From Macrotis lagotis (lineage: Eukaryota > Chordata > Mammalia > Peramelemorphia > Peramelidae), in the NCBI RefSeq assembly GCF_037893015.1, contig NC_133660.1, positions 287,529,078 through 287,593,077 on the forward strand: a stretch of 64,000 nucleotides of DNA. Reading direction: 5' to 3'. Positions 34,301 through 45,163 of the stretch are shown here, piece by piece. A program made the position numbers and the translations under genes. Numbering within the stretch: position 1 is the first letter of the stretch; the number at the start of each line of letters is the position of its first letter. Under the pieces are notes generated by a model, which saw only the letters and a list, made by a program, of their open reading frames with translations, did not search any database and was not told where the DNA came from.

Positions 34301-37300
34301 AGGATCCCATGGGCAGTGTCAAGATTGGGCTGGTGTGGAGGCTTGCCTCTAGTTCTTTGAGTTACCCAATGACTTGTCTCAGGTGACAAGCTGGTATGGG
34401 GATTTGAGCCCTTGAAGGTAGGAGCAGGGGTGGGGGGATGACTGAGTGGCCCCTCCCGGAGTTCTCATACCCATCACCAGGAAAGATCCTTAAGGACCTT
34501 TCCTCCCAGTGTTTCTTGGAAAACTTTGGGAAAGCCAGTTTCCTCTGTTCCCTACTTCTGCCGCTAGGTGGCAGTGCGGCATTGTCTGCCAGATGAGCCG
34601 CTGATTCCATTGTGGTCCACCACCACCCAACCTCGGGCTCTGGTTTTGGCTGCCTCTTGATGCGCAGAGGGCCAGGCCCGGGCCTGGGGGACAGGGAGGG
34701 CCAGCTCCAGCCTCACCGAGACAGTGCACACGAGGAGCCCAACCAAAAGACATGAGCTGGGGAGGGCTAGGAAATAGTGGGTGGCGGGCATCCCCTGCTG
34801 GGGTCTGAGTGGACAAGCGATAGGGTGAAGGCAGCTGCATGAAGACAAGAAAGGTTGCCCAGGGCCTCACTTCCAATCTGCGCAAAGACAAGGGCCTTAC
34901 CCCCTCCCCTTAAAGTTATATATTTTGTTTCCCAGTTACATACAATGGTAGTTTTCTACCAGTCTTTGTGTGGTTTTGAGTTTCACAATTCTCCTCCCCC
35001 CTCCCCTCCCCCCAGCAGAAGACACTCTGATCCAGGCTTCACATTTGCATCCATGATAAGCATAGATCAGAATTGAATTGTGAGAGAAGAATCAGATCGG
35101 GAAGGAAGAAAGAAAGCATTAGGGATAACAAATGACATAATACATAAGGACAGCTTTCAAAATTGAAGATCTGGATACATGTGGGATTCTCCATCACAGA
35201 TACCCCCAAATTGTCCCTGATTGTTGCACTGATGGAATGAGCAAGTCCACCAAGGTTGATCCTCACCCCCATGTTGCTGTTGTGTGCAATGTTCTGGTTC
35301 TGCTCGTCTTGCTCAGCATTAATTCATGCAAATCCCTCCAGGCTTCCCTGAATTCCCATCCCTCCTGGTTTCTAATAGAACAATAGAGTTCCATGACATA
35401 CATAGACCACAGTTTGTTCATACATTCCCCAGTGGATGGACATTCCCTCAGTTTCCAGTTCTTTGCCACCACAAACGGGGCTGCTATGAATATCTTTGTA
35501 CAAGTGATGTTTTTACCCTTTTTTCATCTCTTCATGGTATAGACCCAGTAGTGTGGGTCAAAGGGTATGCATGTTTTTGTTGCTCTTTGGGCATAATTCC
35601 AGATTGTTCTCCAGAAAGGTTAGAGTTCACAGCTCCACCAACAATGCATTAGTGTCCCAGATTTCCTTCATCCCTTCCAACACTGATCATTATCACAAGG
35701 GCCCTTTTTTAAGGGAGTGAGCCATTGGACAAAGTTAACCATGGTGAAGACAGCCTAGCTTTGTGGCCATCCTGGTGTCCATTCATAATAGTCTTATGTT
35801 CTCCCTGTCTTATTTGCTTCTAATTTCTTGTCTTTTTTTCTTCCTCCCCAGGATCTAGTGTTTTCTGCATCCCCAGATGCCACCATCCGCATTTGGTCGG
35901 TCCCCAATGCTTCTTGTGTGCAAGTTGTCCGGGCACATGAGAGCGCTGTCACTGGCCTCAGTCTTCATGCCACGGGTGATTACCTCCTGAGCTCTTCTGA
36001 TGATCAGGTGAGTTCTTCTTCAGGGACTTCATTAGGGAGAGAACCCTGGGATCAGTAGCAGTGGTGAAAGCCCTGCCTTTTGGGGTGACGCTGAGTCTTC
36101 GAACCCCCTCTCCAAGGGTAGCTGTGTCTCTATACTCATCTCTGCTTTGTTGTCTCTGCTTGTCTATAGTACTGGGCCTTCTCGGACATCCAGACGGGAA
36201 GAGTGCTTACCAAGGTCACCGACGAGACTTCAGGCTGCGGTGAGTGGCCGAGGTGGCCATGGCTGCATGTTTCTCTCCTTTCTTCGTGGAGGTCAGGGAC
36301 TCTGACTCAGCTTGTTTTCCTCTGCAGCTCTCACTTGTGCACAGTTCCATCCTGATGGGCTCATTTTTGGGACAGGGACCATGGACTCGCAGATCAAGAT
36401 TTGGGACCTGAAGGTAGGTGGGAGGCCTGGAGTCGGCCATTTCATCAGCCTGCCAGCCGCTGCCGGGGGTTGATGGGGACAAGGTGGCAGTGATCCTTCT
36501 GCTCCAGAGGGGGTCCACCCTGTGTGGCCTCACTGTCTGTCCCTCGTCGCCTGTGGTCAGACCCCCGAGAGGTACCTCTGACTATCTTCTTTACTCTGAC
36601 CACAGGAGCGCACCAATGTGGCCAATTTCCCTGGACACTCTGGGCCCATCACCAGCATCGCCTTCTCAGAGAATGGGTATTATTTGGCTACTGCAGCTGA
36701 CGATTCATCTGTCAAACTCTGGGATCTTCGCAAACTCAAGAATTTCAAGACATTGCAGCTGGATAACAACTTTGAGGTGGGTGTTCATCCCCTTCTCAAA
36801 CCAGACCCCTCCATCCTCCCTCTGTCCGTCTCCCAGCTCTGGCCCCAGTTCCCAGCCCCCCAAGCTTGATTGTCTCCCTAACTCTCGATGGCAGGTGAAG
36901 TCACTGATCTTTGACCAGAGTGGCACATACTTGGCTCTTGGGGGCACCGATGTTCAGATCTACATCTGCAAACAGTGGACAGAAATTCTCCACTTTACAG
37001 GTAGGAAGTTCCTCAGTGTGGAAGATGGGCTAGAGGGAGGGGACCCCCGTCTGTGAGAGGTGTCCCCTGAGGATGCAGAGCAGTGATGCAACCCTCAGGA
37101 GAGAGATAGATAGCCTGTCTCCTGAGGCTCGGTGACCATTTCCACCACCCCCCGACCTCCCAAAGCCTCCCCCACAAGCTACTGGGTTGTTCCCTGGAAG
37201 GGTGGGCTTCTGGATTCTGCCTCTGAGCCTGTGGGGGCGGAGGATCTCTGGGTCAGAGCACATTGAGATCATTCCAAAGTACTTTTCAGAAGTTAGGCCA

Positions 37301-37937
37301 ACTCCTCCTAGTTGCCCCTCGTGAGCTCCCAGTGGGCAGGGTCTGGTTTTGCTTTTCTATGTATTCTCAGTGCTTATCATCTAATAAGTGTTGTGGACAG
37401 TTCTCAGCTCCACCAACAGTACAGGAGTGGGTCTGCCTCTCCCCACTTCCTCCATCCCAGACCACTTCTTCCATCTAAAGTCCCTGTGTGCTGGGGTGAG
37501 GCTGGGGTGAAGTGACAGCCCAGGGACGTTTGAGCTGCCACCTTCTCCCACCCCTCATCCACAGGGAACGGCTTTCCGTCTTAACTCTGTTGAGCTGGTT
37601 TCCTCAGGGCTTGGATAGCCCCATTATTGGGATCATTAGATGCAAAGACTTTTCTCCCTCAAACTGGTGGAGATCAGAGTTCACAGGGCACAGTGAGGTC
37701 ATGGTGGCCTCCGCTATTGTGGAGTCTTCCAGAGCTGGAAGGGTGAACTCTGGGGTTGATTTTCCCCAAGGAGCCCCTTGAGGGGAAGACTGTCCATGTC
37801 AATTCTGTCAGTGCTAATTGGCCCCTTCTCTTCCCTCAGAGCACAGTGGTCTGACCACAGGGGTGGCCTTTGGGCACCACGCCAAGTTCATCGCTTCGAC
37901 TGGCATGGACAGGAGCCTCAAGTTCTACAGCCTCTAG
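30625..37937 (+). CDS. PRPF19: PRPF19 (PRP19), complete, 15 coding exons
   Basis: U-box E3 ubiquitin ligase and core of the NineTeen complex; it activates the spliceosome (K63 chains on PRPF3) and acts in the DNA-damage response, in the nucleus. Exons: 30625-30643, 30954-31103, 31238-31314, 31883-32098, 32189-32251, 32512-32553, 32676-32750, 33177-33252, 33427-33536, 35852-36007, 36170-36239, 36328-36413, 36606-36776, 36895-37000, 37840-37937. The total is 1,515 nt, 504 residues plus stop, exactly the human length. The sequence is almost identical to human; changes I noticed are A for T in LKGHAKKV and A for S in GCALTCAQ. Start [16 protein letters not shown] is unambiguous. The CDS has no premature stop or frame break. 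Confidence 0.99.
31883..32750 (+). CDS. PRPF19: PRPF19 exons 4-7: coiled coil and linker
   Basis: Exons 31883-32098, 32189-32251, 32512-32553 (only 42 nt) and 32676-32750 encode residues 83-214. Residues to about 135 form the antiparallel coiled coil that makes PRP19 a tetramer ([20 protein letters not shown]). The remainder is the flexible linker ([40 protein letters not shown]). Confidence 0.96.
33177..37937 (+). CDS. PRPF19: PRPF19 exons 8-15: WD40 propeller
   Basis: Residues 215-504 form a seven-bladed WD40 propeller that recruits substrates. Blade-ending motifs visible include IRIWSV, IKIWDL and VKLWDL, with GH/H-type turns such as LKGHAKK and FPGHSGP. The gene ends LKFYSL then TAG at 37935-37937. 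Confidence 0.97.
34561..34576 (+). promoter_or_regulatory. CTCF-like motif in PRPF19 intron 9
   Basis: ccgctaggtggcagtg matches the CTCF core CCASYAGRKGGCRS at 13 of 14 positions (third base G for A). It is not in a SINE head, though it resembles one. Motif only. Confidence 0.5.
34897..35694 (-). mobile_element. L1, 5'-truncated (ORF2 C-terminus and 3' UTR)
   Basis: On the minus strand, 35,263-35,472 gives the L1 ORF2 C-terminal pattern ([20 protein letters not shown] then [10 protein letters not shown], like human QCPSVDEWINKMWYIYTMEYYAAIKKDE in layout). The plus strand has the antisense forms 'acccagtagtgtgggtcaaagggtatgc' and 'ctccaccaacaatgcattagtgtccc'. Flanking acaagggcc at 34888-34896 and 35695-35703 may be a 9-bp target duplication, although no long poly(A) is left. 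Confidence 0.8.
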
Positions 37938-38390
37938 GCCCTATCCCCCCCAGAACAATTGAGGCCTTGTCTCGGTAGTGGGTAGTGTTAGGGGTGGGGG
38001 GGTGGGAAGGGGACAGAGACTGAGGGGAGGGGGGAGGAGTTTGGGAAGGGACACTCACATCATTTCATTCTGATCTGAATGGTGGCCTCAGCCAGTGTCC
38101 TAGAGCGTGGGTCCCAGAGGTGTGTCACTTTTCCCCGGCCTGCCACCTCTGTGCACCCAAGAGCCAGCGCCCTCGGTGACAGTGGATGGGGTTACTGAGC
38201 CATTGCACTGCAGAAGGGTTGGGGACCCAGAGCTCCCCTCTTAATTAGAAACGATTTGGGGCTCTCGGTCTGTCCCTGTCCAGGTTGCTTTGGCTTCTGG
38301 GGGCGGGGGAGGGCACAGGAACATATGCAGGTTTTTGTAAGCAGTGATCTAGTTTCATTAAAAAAAAATAAATGAATGTTTGTGTGTCTG
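37938..38390 (+). other. PRPF19: PRPF19 3' UTR
   Basis: About 450 bp of GC-rich non-coding DNA after the stop, ending after the AATAAA hexamer at 38367-38372, with a GT-rich stretch ('gtttgtgtgtctg') just beyond as expected of a cleavage site. Confidence 0.85.
38367..38372 (+). promoter_or_regulatory. PRPF19: PRPF19 poly(A) signal (AATAAA)
   Basis: Canonical hexamer at the end of an A run, with a downstream GU-rich element. About 430 bp after the stop codon. Confidence 0.88.
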
Positions 38391-39884
38391 TAGCTGAGAG
38401 CTAGGAGCAGCAGAAGGGCTGAGTTTGTCTGGGTCCTGGGAAGCAGGTCCTGGGGCAGCGAGGGGTGGCTTACAGACAGATACTAAACCTTGAGGGCAAG
38501 TCCCCCAGTCCTGGGCCTGCCTTTGGCCCCTGTGTGTTCAGAGAATCTGAGGCCTGGGTGGGTGGACCTCGCTGACCAGATCAGAGGGAGTCCACTGTAG
38601 CTTCATCTGAGAACTGTCCAACTCTGCATGAAGGCTTCCCAAGGAGAGAACACCTCCTTTCTCTTCTCTCCCCCCAACATGATAGTACGATATCTGAAGA
38701 CAGCTCTTGAGTTTTCCCAAAGAGCCCAGGCCTGGCTTGTAGATGACCAAGCTAACTATCATGGGCAAGAACTACCTCCCCACTCTTAATGGCTGGCGCC
38801 TCAGGAGGACTTTGGTGGAAAGGAGACGCCTTTCCCAAGAGGACCTGAGACATCTGTCTTGGGGAGCTTTGAGAAGAAATCTCCCATTCAATCCTTGGTC
38901 CCATTCCTGGGAAATGGAATCTGGAATGACTTGGCTGGGCTCACACAGCTGGTCTGTTAGAGATGGCATTCAAAGGCGGGGGCCCTCCTGATGTGGTCCT
39001 GGCCTCTGCAGGCGCCTTCCTGACAATTCCTGGGACTGATGAAACAAGCCAGCTGGTGTGAGATCCAAGACCTGGATGTTTGTGCTTTGTGATCAAGCCA
39101 TGATGGAGCCGCCCCCTCCGTCCCTGCACAGCCTGGGGATCTTCCCATACTGGGCCACCCAAAAAAGTAAACACATTTATCCAGTGCCTCCCAGGGCCCC
39201 CAAGAACCCCTGGAGACCTTGGTCCTATAATTAGCCCACTTGGCAGAGGAGGAAACAGTGACTCCTCCACTAAGGGCCAGTCTTCCTGACTCCCAGGCCA
39301 GCGCCCTCTCTGCTAAACCCCACGGATGTCTTACAACAGCCGCCATTTACGGCATGCTCGCCGGGATTTCAAACGTATTCTCGTTGGATCCTGAGGGGCA
39401 GGTGTGGTGATTCTCAGCTGAGACTGAGACAAAATGACTGGAGGGTGTCGGGCAGGATCTGAACTCGAGTCTTCTTGATCCCCTGCGTCTTATCCTCCAC
39501 CCAGCTGCCCAGTGAATCACCACCACCAATCTCTCTGGCGGGACTTTGGGTCTTAGATCCTGACCATCCCTGTGTACTGACTGAGCTTTTGGGACATGTC
39601 AGGGTTTCACCTTGGCCCTTTGTACTGAAGGGGATGGATATCCCCAGACCCAAGAATCGGTGCTAGCTCTTGAGAGCCTTGGGTGGTTGAGGATGAAGCT
39701 TCATCATGGGACCATTGGCTCCTCCCCCTTCCAGGAGCTCATCCTTTGCTCCTTCTAGGGCCTGTATGGCTTCCTATTCTAAGCCAGGATGGAGGCCACA
39801 ATACTAGGGGTTAGATCCCAAAATGTCCACAAGAGGGTGATAGGCATACACTGAAATGGAGCCGGGGCTGGTCCTCCACCCTAA

Positions 39885-40160
39885 GCCAGGATGGCTGACT
39901 GGTGCAGAGGAGTCGAGAAGACAGACAGGAGTTCGAATCCAGCCTCAGACACTTGACACTTGACACTAGCTGTGTGACTGCCTCGCATCCTGGGCCGTCT
40001 CCAGTCTTGATTCACATCCCCCGAACCCAGATGGCTCTGGAGGAGAAACTGAGACAGGTGACTTAGCATAGTCCCCCTCACTCAAATCCAATTCATGTGC
40101 TTGTCGTGGCATCACCTCCCTGATGTTGAAGTCTTCCTCAAGAAGGACAAACAGCAGCTG
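39885..40160 (+). mobile_element. Long-tailed SINE, second copy
   Basis: Same 3' part as at 29,030 ('cccagatggctctggaggag', 'gacttagcatagtccccctcactcaaatcc', 'atcacctccctgatgttgaagtcttcctcaag'). Contains a small internal duplication 'cacttgacacttgacac' in the CORE. Confidence 0.8.
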
Positions 40161-40221
40161 TACGTCCCTCAGTGGGATCTGCATCAGGGTTGATTCAAAG
40201 GCTGCCCCCAACAAAGCTTTG

Positions 40222-40366
40222 TTGGGGTTTTTTTCTTTTTTTTTTTTTGCAAGACAATGGATTAAGTGACTTGCCCAAGGTCACATAGCTGAATTAATAT
40301 TCCTTGTCTGAGGCTGGATTTGAACTCTGATTTCAGGGCTAGTGCCCTGTCCACTAGCTGCCCCCC
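40222..40366 (-). mobile_element. Marsupial tRNA-headed CORE-SINE
   Basis: Minus-strand copy beginning with a T run (A tail) and ending at 'ctagctgcccccc'; head partly lost ('tgtccactagctgcc'). Confidence 0.88.
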
Positions 40367-40691
40367 AGTGCATGTGGAACCCGGACCAGCCTTTCCCACC
40401 CCGACCCCTGGGGCCCAGAGCTGAAGGCAGTCACTGTCCTGCTTGCCACTTATCTGGTGCTGAGTGGGTCACTGCTTTCTGGGCGTCCCCTGTCACAGCA
40501 GGTACTTCTGAGGGCCTTTCCTGCCCTCATATCTAGGCTTCCCTGAGTTAAAGACCCCCACTCCATCTTTTCATCTTTGGACAGCATGGCCCTGGGCCCT
40601 TTGCTGTGGCCTCCGACACAGCCCAGTTTGCATAACATCCAAAAATGGACCTGAGTGATGGACTGTCCAGCAGGAGAGCCACTCCTCATCT

Positions 40692-40820
40692 CTCCCTAGG
40701 TGACGCAGTGGCCATAATGCCAAACCTGGAGTCAGGAAGATGTGCCTTCAAATCTGGCTTCAGATGGTTACTAGCTGTGTGACCCTGGGCAAGTCACTTA
40801 ACCTTTTTATCATTGAAGCT
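40692..40820 (+). mobile_element. CORE-SINE, diverged
   Basis: 'taggtgacgcagtggccataatgcc', 'cttcaaatctggcttcagatgg', then the CORE 'gtgtgaccctgggcaagtcacttaacc'. Confidence 0.82.
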
Positions 40821-40865
40821 ATTGCCTCAGAAAAGTGTTTATTGACACTATTAAACTAGCCTTCA

Positions 40866-41040
40866 GGCACTAGGTGGCACAGTGGATGGGGCACCAGACC
40901 CAGAGTCTGGTTCATCTTCCCAGTTCCACTTCCTAGCTATATGACCCTGAGCAAGTCACTTAACCTTGGTTGCCTCAGTTTCCTCATCTGTAAAAGGGGC
41001 TGGAGAAGGAATGGTAAACCATTGCCAAAGAGACTGAGCA
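40866..41040 (+). mobile_element. Long-form CORE-SINE
   Basis: Starts 'ggcactaggtggcacagtggatgggg' and ends with 'ctggagaaggaatggtaaaccattgccaaagagac', the long marsupial 3' part. Confidence 0.85.
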
Positions 41041-42417
41041 ACAATTACTACTACGCAGCTTGCGTATTCCATCACCTGGTTGGCTCTGAACTTGCAGTCC
41101 ACCGAATCCCACAGATTGTCTTTGGAGAAACTGTTCAAGAATCCTGTGTTCTTGGTGCGGGTCCCCCCAAAATCAACTTCCCCGGGGCAGGTTTTGTAAA
41201 CATTTTACATTTTCCACAATGGAAGGTGAACTGAGGCCTTCAACTTGTTTCCCACCTATTGACTTAATGACACCTTTGTATCACTAAGTATCTCCTCTTT
41301 TTCTTCCCTTCCTGTGCCTGTTCCCCCCACCCACCCGTCCACCCACCCATCCACAGGCATCATTTCATTCCTGTTTGGCCAAAAAGAAATATTATTTGTA
41401 GCTTTATTATTCTATTTACTGATAGATTTAGAGCTGAGGGATCATTTCATCTAACTACATGTTACACACAAAACAGGCCGAGGGAGGTGACTTTGCAACA
41501 GGGTCCATAGTGAGAGGGAGGGGATAGTATTAAGGACCTACTAAAGGTCCTATTGCTTTACAAATAGGATCTCATTCCATCACATAAAGGAGAGGCGGGG
41601 ACCTGAGTTCAAATCCCGTTTCTGATGCTTCCTCTCATGTCATCTTGGGTAAATCATGAGCTTCCTGGGCCTCAGTTTCCCCATCTGTAAAGTGATGGAG
41701 CTTATACAAAGAAAATTCCAGGGAACAAATAGCAGGGGTGGTGATGGGATAGCCCCTCCAAGACCATCCCCCTGCTACTCTCCCCAGAAGCATCTTTATA
41801 GGCTAAAGCTAGGACAGGCTCTTTTCCACCAGGGCATCCAAATAGAAGATGCCCTGACCTTGGTCTGGTATCTGTAAAAAGTGGGGTTTGCAGTACAGCA
41901 GAGGTGTGGGGAGCTGCCCCCCCCCGACAGGCCTTGTCCCACATAGGCCAGGACTGAGGTTGTTGGGAGGCTGGAGAAAAGGGAGGAGGGGGTTTCCTCC
42001 AGGTGCCCAAGAAAAGAGAGCAAAGGAAAGTGCTCAGCCCCGCCCCCCGTGGAGAGGCCCTTGTGTTTTTTTTCCCCCTTTATCTCGGCAAAGATTATCA
42101 CCCCCATCTCCCCTGACTTGGCTGTTTTCTTTTTTCTGTGGTGACTGGTCACACAAGGTGTGGAGCAACGTAGCTGGGGGCAGGGACAGGATGCTTATGA
42201 ACGCTACCCTCACTGTACCTAGGGCAGGGTGAACAGGCTGGTGCCCTAGGGCGCTGCCATTCTGAGGCACCCATGTGCTCTCCTGTGGCTGGTTCTTAGG
42301 GCCTCCCTCTTGGGTTCTAGTATGAGTACCAGCTCTTCTCAGAGTAGGCTACCTTGTTTCTTGACATCAGTGTATCTGTAGGATCACCCTCTGGCATGAG
42401 CCCCTGCTTCTGTCCCC

Positions 42418-42419
<2 letters not shown>

Positions 42420-42456
<37 letters not shown>
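42420..42456. repeat. (GT)n microsatellite
   Basis: Eighteen uninterrupted GT units. Confidence 0.97.
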
Positions 42457-42458
<2 letters not shown>

Positions 42459-43711
42459 ATTATCACAGTCCTGGCCCCAATGCCTTCCCTTATCAACTGG
42501 CTGTGCACATGAGGCTTCCCACCCCCAGGGGCAGTCCCAGACCTCTTAGAAGGGAGCAGCCAGATTACTCTTTCTCCCAGCTTCATTCATTCAAATTTCA
42601 TTTATTTTGTACCTTACTGCATAGGCAGAAAGGAAATAATCCCAGAGAAGAAGACACTCCAATCTGTCCACCAAGCTATCTGGCAGAGACCACCAACCTC
42701 AGAGTCAGGACTCCTGCCTCCTACCACTACATTCTCAGTAAACTAACCCTCAAGGACTGACAAAGCATAATATCCAATTTAATCCTCAGAACAACTCGGG
42801 GGGGGGGGGGGGATGGGGAGGTACCACAATGATCCCCATTTTTCAGATGAGGAAACTGAGGCAGACAGAGGTGTAATGACTTGCTCGGAATCCCAGCCAG
42901 CAAGCATCTGAGGCCAGACTTGAACTCTCATCTTCCTGACTCCAGTCCCATTCCCTATGCCATCCACCTGCCCCTCGATGCTGTCCACTAATTAGTCAAA
43001 AGCTAGCAAGGTCAGGCTGTTTATCCTTACAAAGAATATAGGAAGTTTTCCAGGAAAGCTAGAGGAGGGGTTCACCCCATTACACACCCAGTTCCATAAA
43101 CTGGGGCTCATTTCCTGAGTGTCCACACACCCCCAAACAGCCCTGGAAACTAGAAAATCCGGATAGAGTTTTGGTTTTATAGATAAGAAACCACAAGTCA
43201 GATGAAAGGATATACCAGCCATCTTGGCACTTCCAGAACAATGCTTCTACTAACTAATCAGTGAAAGTAACACAGCTTTGGTAAACTGAGGACTTGTGTC
43301 CTTAAACTGCATTTTTATTTGGAAAGATTAATTGGAGCACCTGCACCTGATCATACTTCCCATCAGCACAAAGTTTCAGGACAGTCTTTATGCTTCCAAT
43401 GACCTGTAGGTTTGCTTGGGAACTAAGCTAGAGGATGATGGCCAGAGGAAAGTCACTTCTCCCAGATAGAGGTAGAGCAGGGTCTGCATGAAGCCCACAT
43501 CCTGTACCCACCCAACAACTCTGCATAAAGGAGGATGGTGGAGTTAGAGGTGGTGGCTCACAATGGAGTCAGAAGACAGGTAGAGCCAGTTGCTCCCCCA
43601 TGGTCTGTTCAGGGGATACCCCACTGGGATCATGAGCAAGGTGTAGCCTCATCCCTATTTCTGCCAACCCCATATGTGGCTGCAGCTCAGTTTTGGCTAT
43701 AAGAAAAGCCT

Positions 43712-43866
43712 GCTGGGGGCAGCTAGGTGGCACAGGGGATAGAGCATCAGTCCCTAGAATCAGAGTTCAAATCCAACCTCAGACATTTAATAATTGCCTA
43801 GCTATATGACCTTGGGCAAGTCACTTAACCCCATTGCCTTGCAAAAACCAAACCACAAACACAAGA
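43712..43866 (+). mobile_element. Marsupial tRNA-headed CORE-SINE
   Basis: Complete copy with head, box B, CORE and an A-rich tail broken by C. Confidence 0.92.
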
Positions 43867-44364
43867 AAATTCTGCTTCTTTTTGGTTGGGGTGGGTGGGT
43901 CTCAATCATTGGCAGCCCCAGGGACCATTTCATTTTGCATTATGAGAGACTCAGCACATACATCTTTTGAGGTCTATGCTCTAGTGGTCTCAAGACTGGC
44001 CTTGGTTCAAGCAAACTCTTGGCCAGAACAACTCCAATCCTTGGGGTAGGGGTTGGAGAAGATAAACTTTAGGGGAAGTTAGAGGCAGTTTCTTTTTGAA
44101 AAACCCAAATTGACATTCAGGGAAAAACCACAACTATTTTAGTAAAGATAGAGAGGAAAGACTAGCAAGCAGCATGTCTCACAATAGAGAGGAGCACTAG
44201 ACTGGAACTGAGGACCCTGAACAAATGTGATGCCTCGAAAGGCATCACAGGCCTAGAATTCCTCTAAGATCAGAAGCCTTGTGGGGTCTTGGCAAACTGT
44301 AGGTTTAAGAGCCCTACCCCAAATAAGAGGAGGACACTGTTAGTGCAAAACATCAACATTCTGA

Positions 44365-44370
44365 TTTATT
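44365..44370 (-). promoter_or_regulatory. ZP1: ZP1 poly(A) signal overlapping the stop codon
   Basis: The minus strand reads CAA TAA A: the TAA stop (44368-44366) lies inside the AATAAA hexamer. The 3' UTR must therefore be only about 15-25 nt. Very short 3' UTRs are a known trait of ZP genes. Confidence 0.9.
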
Positions 44371-45163
44371 GACTTTGTTCACATTTCCTGCTCTGCTCTT
44401 GAAGCTTCTGGTTCCTTCCAAGGAGGGCGACCACCACCAGGAAGATGGTGATGACCCCCAGGGAGAGGCTCACCCACAACAAAGATTTTAGTGTCATGCT
44501 CCAGGAGGATCCTTTCCAAAGAAGGGGCTCTGAGATGTTGGGTCGTAAGACAGTAGATCCTTCCTCTGAGTCAGGGTCCGTGGGGGGTGAAGCTATAGCA
44601 TTTACAAACAAGTCCCAGTGAAGATTCAACAGTCCTTAGATTTTACCCCAAGAACAACCTGGATAGGCCACAGTTGTCAAATGTAAACTAGGGTCATGGG
44701 CAAGTTGTAACCTCCTTACCTGAGGGGACTGCCAAGGTCACACTTGACACAAAGGGGATATCCATGTCTACATACCTACCCCCCACACCAACACACACCT
44801 TTATTCTGTAAGTCAATCTTCTTTTCAAATCCCACCGGTCCTGGAGAACCCACAATGTCCTGGGCTCCTTCCACATAATTGTGACCATCTACGAAGCGCC
44901 GCTGTTCTATTCGAAGAGAAGTCAGAGGTCAGTATGTTGTACCCTGCCCCTATATTGCTGAGATAATTGGGATAGCATTCTAGCTTGGCAGTCTTGCCAA
45001 GGAAGGGACACACATGCAAACTGGGTGATCTGGCACTCACGGCCAACTCCTCTCCCCACAAAACCCCAAATCTAAACTCACTTGTAGCTCCCAGGTGACA
45101 CGCAGCCCTACAAGTCTCTTTCTCAGAGGGATAGCAAACAGAGGCACTACAGAAGAAGTAAAC
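44366..45163 (-). CDS. ZP1: ZP1 exons 10-12: cleavage site, membrane anchor
   Basis: Exon 10 (45082-45163) carries [20 protein letters not shown], the last cysteines of ZP-C. The exon 10/11 junction makes K-Q-R-R (residues 542-545), the position of the consensus furin cleavage site (RQRR in human). Exon 11 (44799-44906) has [16 protein letters not shown], close to human [14 protein letters not shown]. Exon 12 (44366-44592) holds the transmembrane segment [20 protein letters not shown] and a 17-residue tail. Confidence 0.94.

Larger units (their letters stand above)
33537..35851. other. PRPF19 intron 9
   Basis: The largest PRPF19 intron. Contains a MIR-like SINE at about 34,160-34,310, a CTCF-like motif at 34561-34576 and a truncated L1 in antisense at about 34,897-35,694. 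No extra exon is needed: exons 9 and 10 join in phase. Confidence 0.75.
38391..44345. other. Intergenic region between the converging 3' ends of PRPF19 and ZP1
   Basis: No gene found. SINE content apart from the entries below: minus-strand MIR pieces at about 38,930-39,000 and 39,170-39,320, a minus-strand SINE at about 39,345-39,515, a plus-strand MIR at about 41,596-41,710, and a minus-strand CORE-SINE at about 42,835-42,975 next to a G run (42,799-42,812). A cytosine-rich 'cccacccaccc' stretch lies near 41,328-41,356. 43,000-43,700 and 43,880-44,340 show nothing I can name. Confidence 0.55.
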
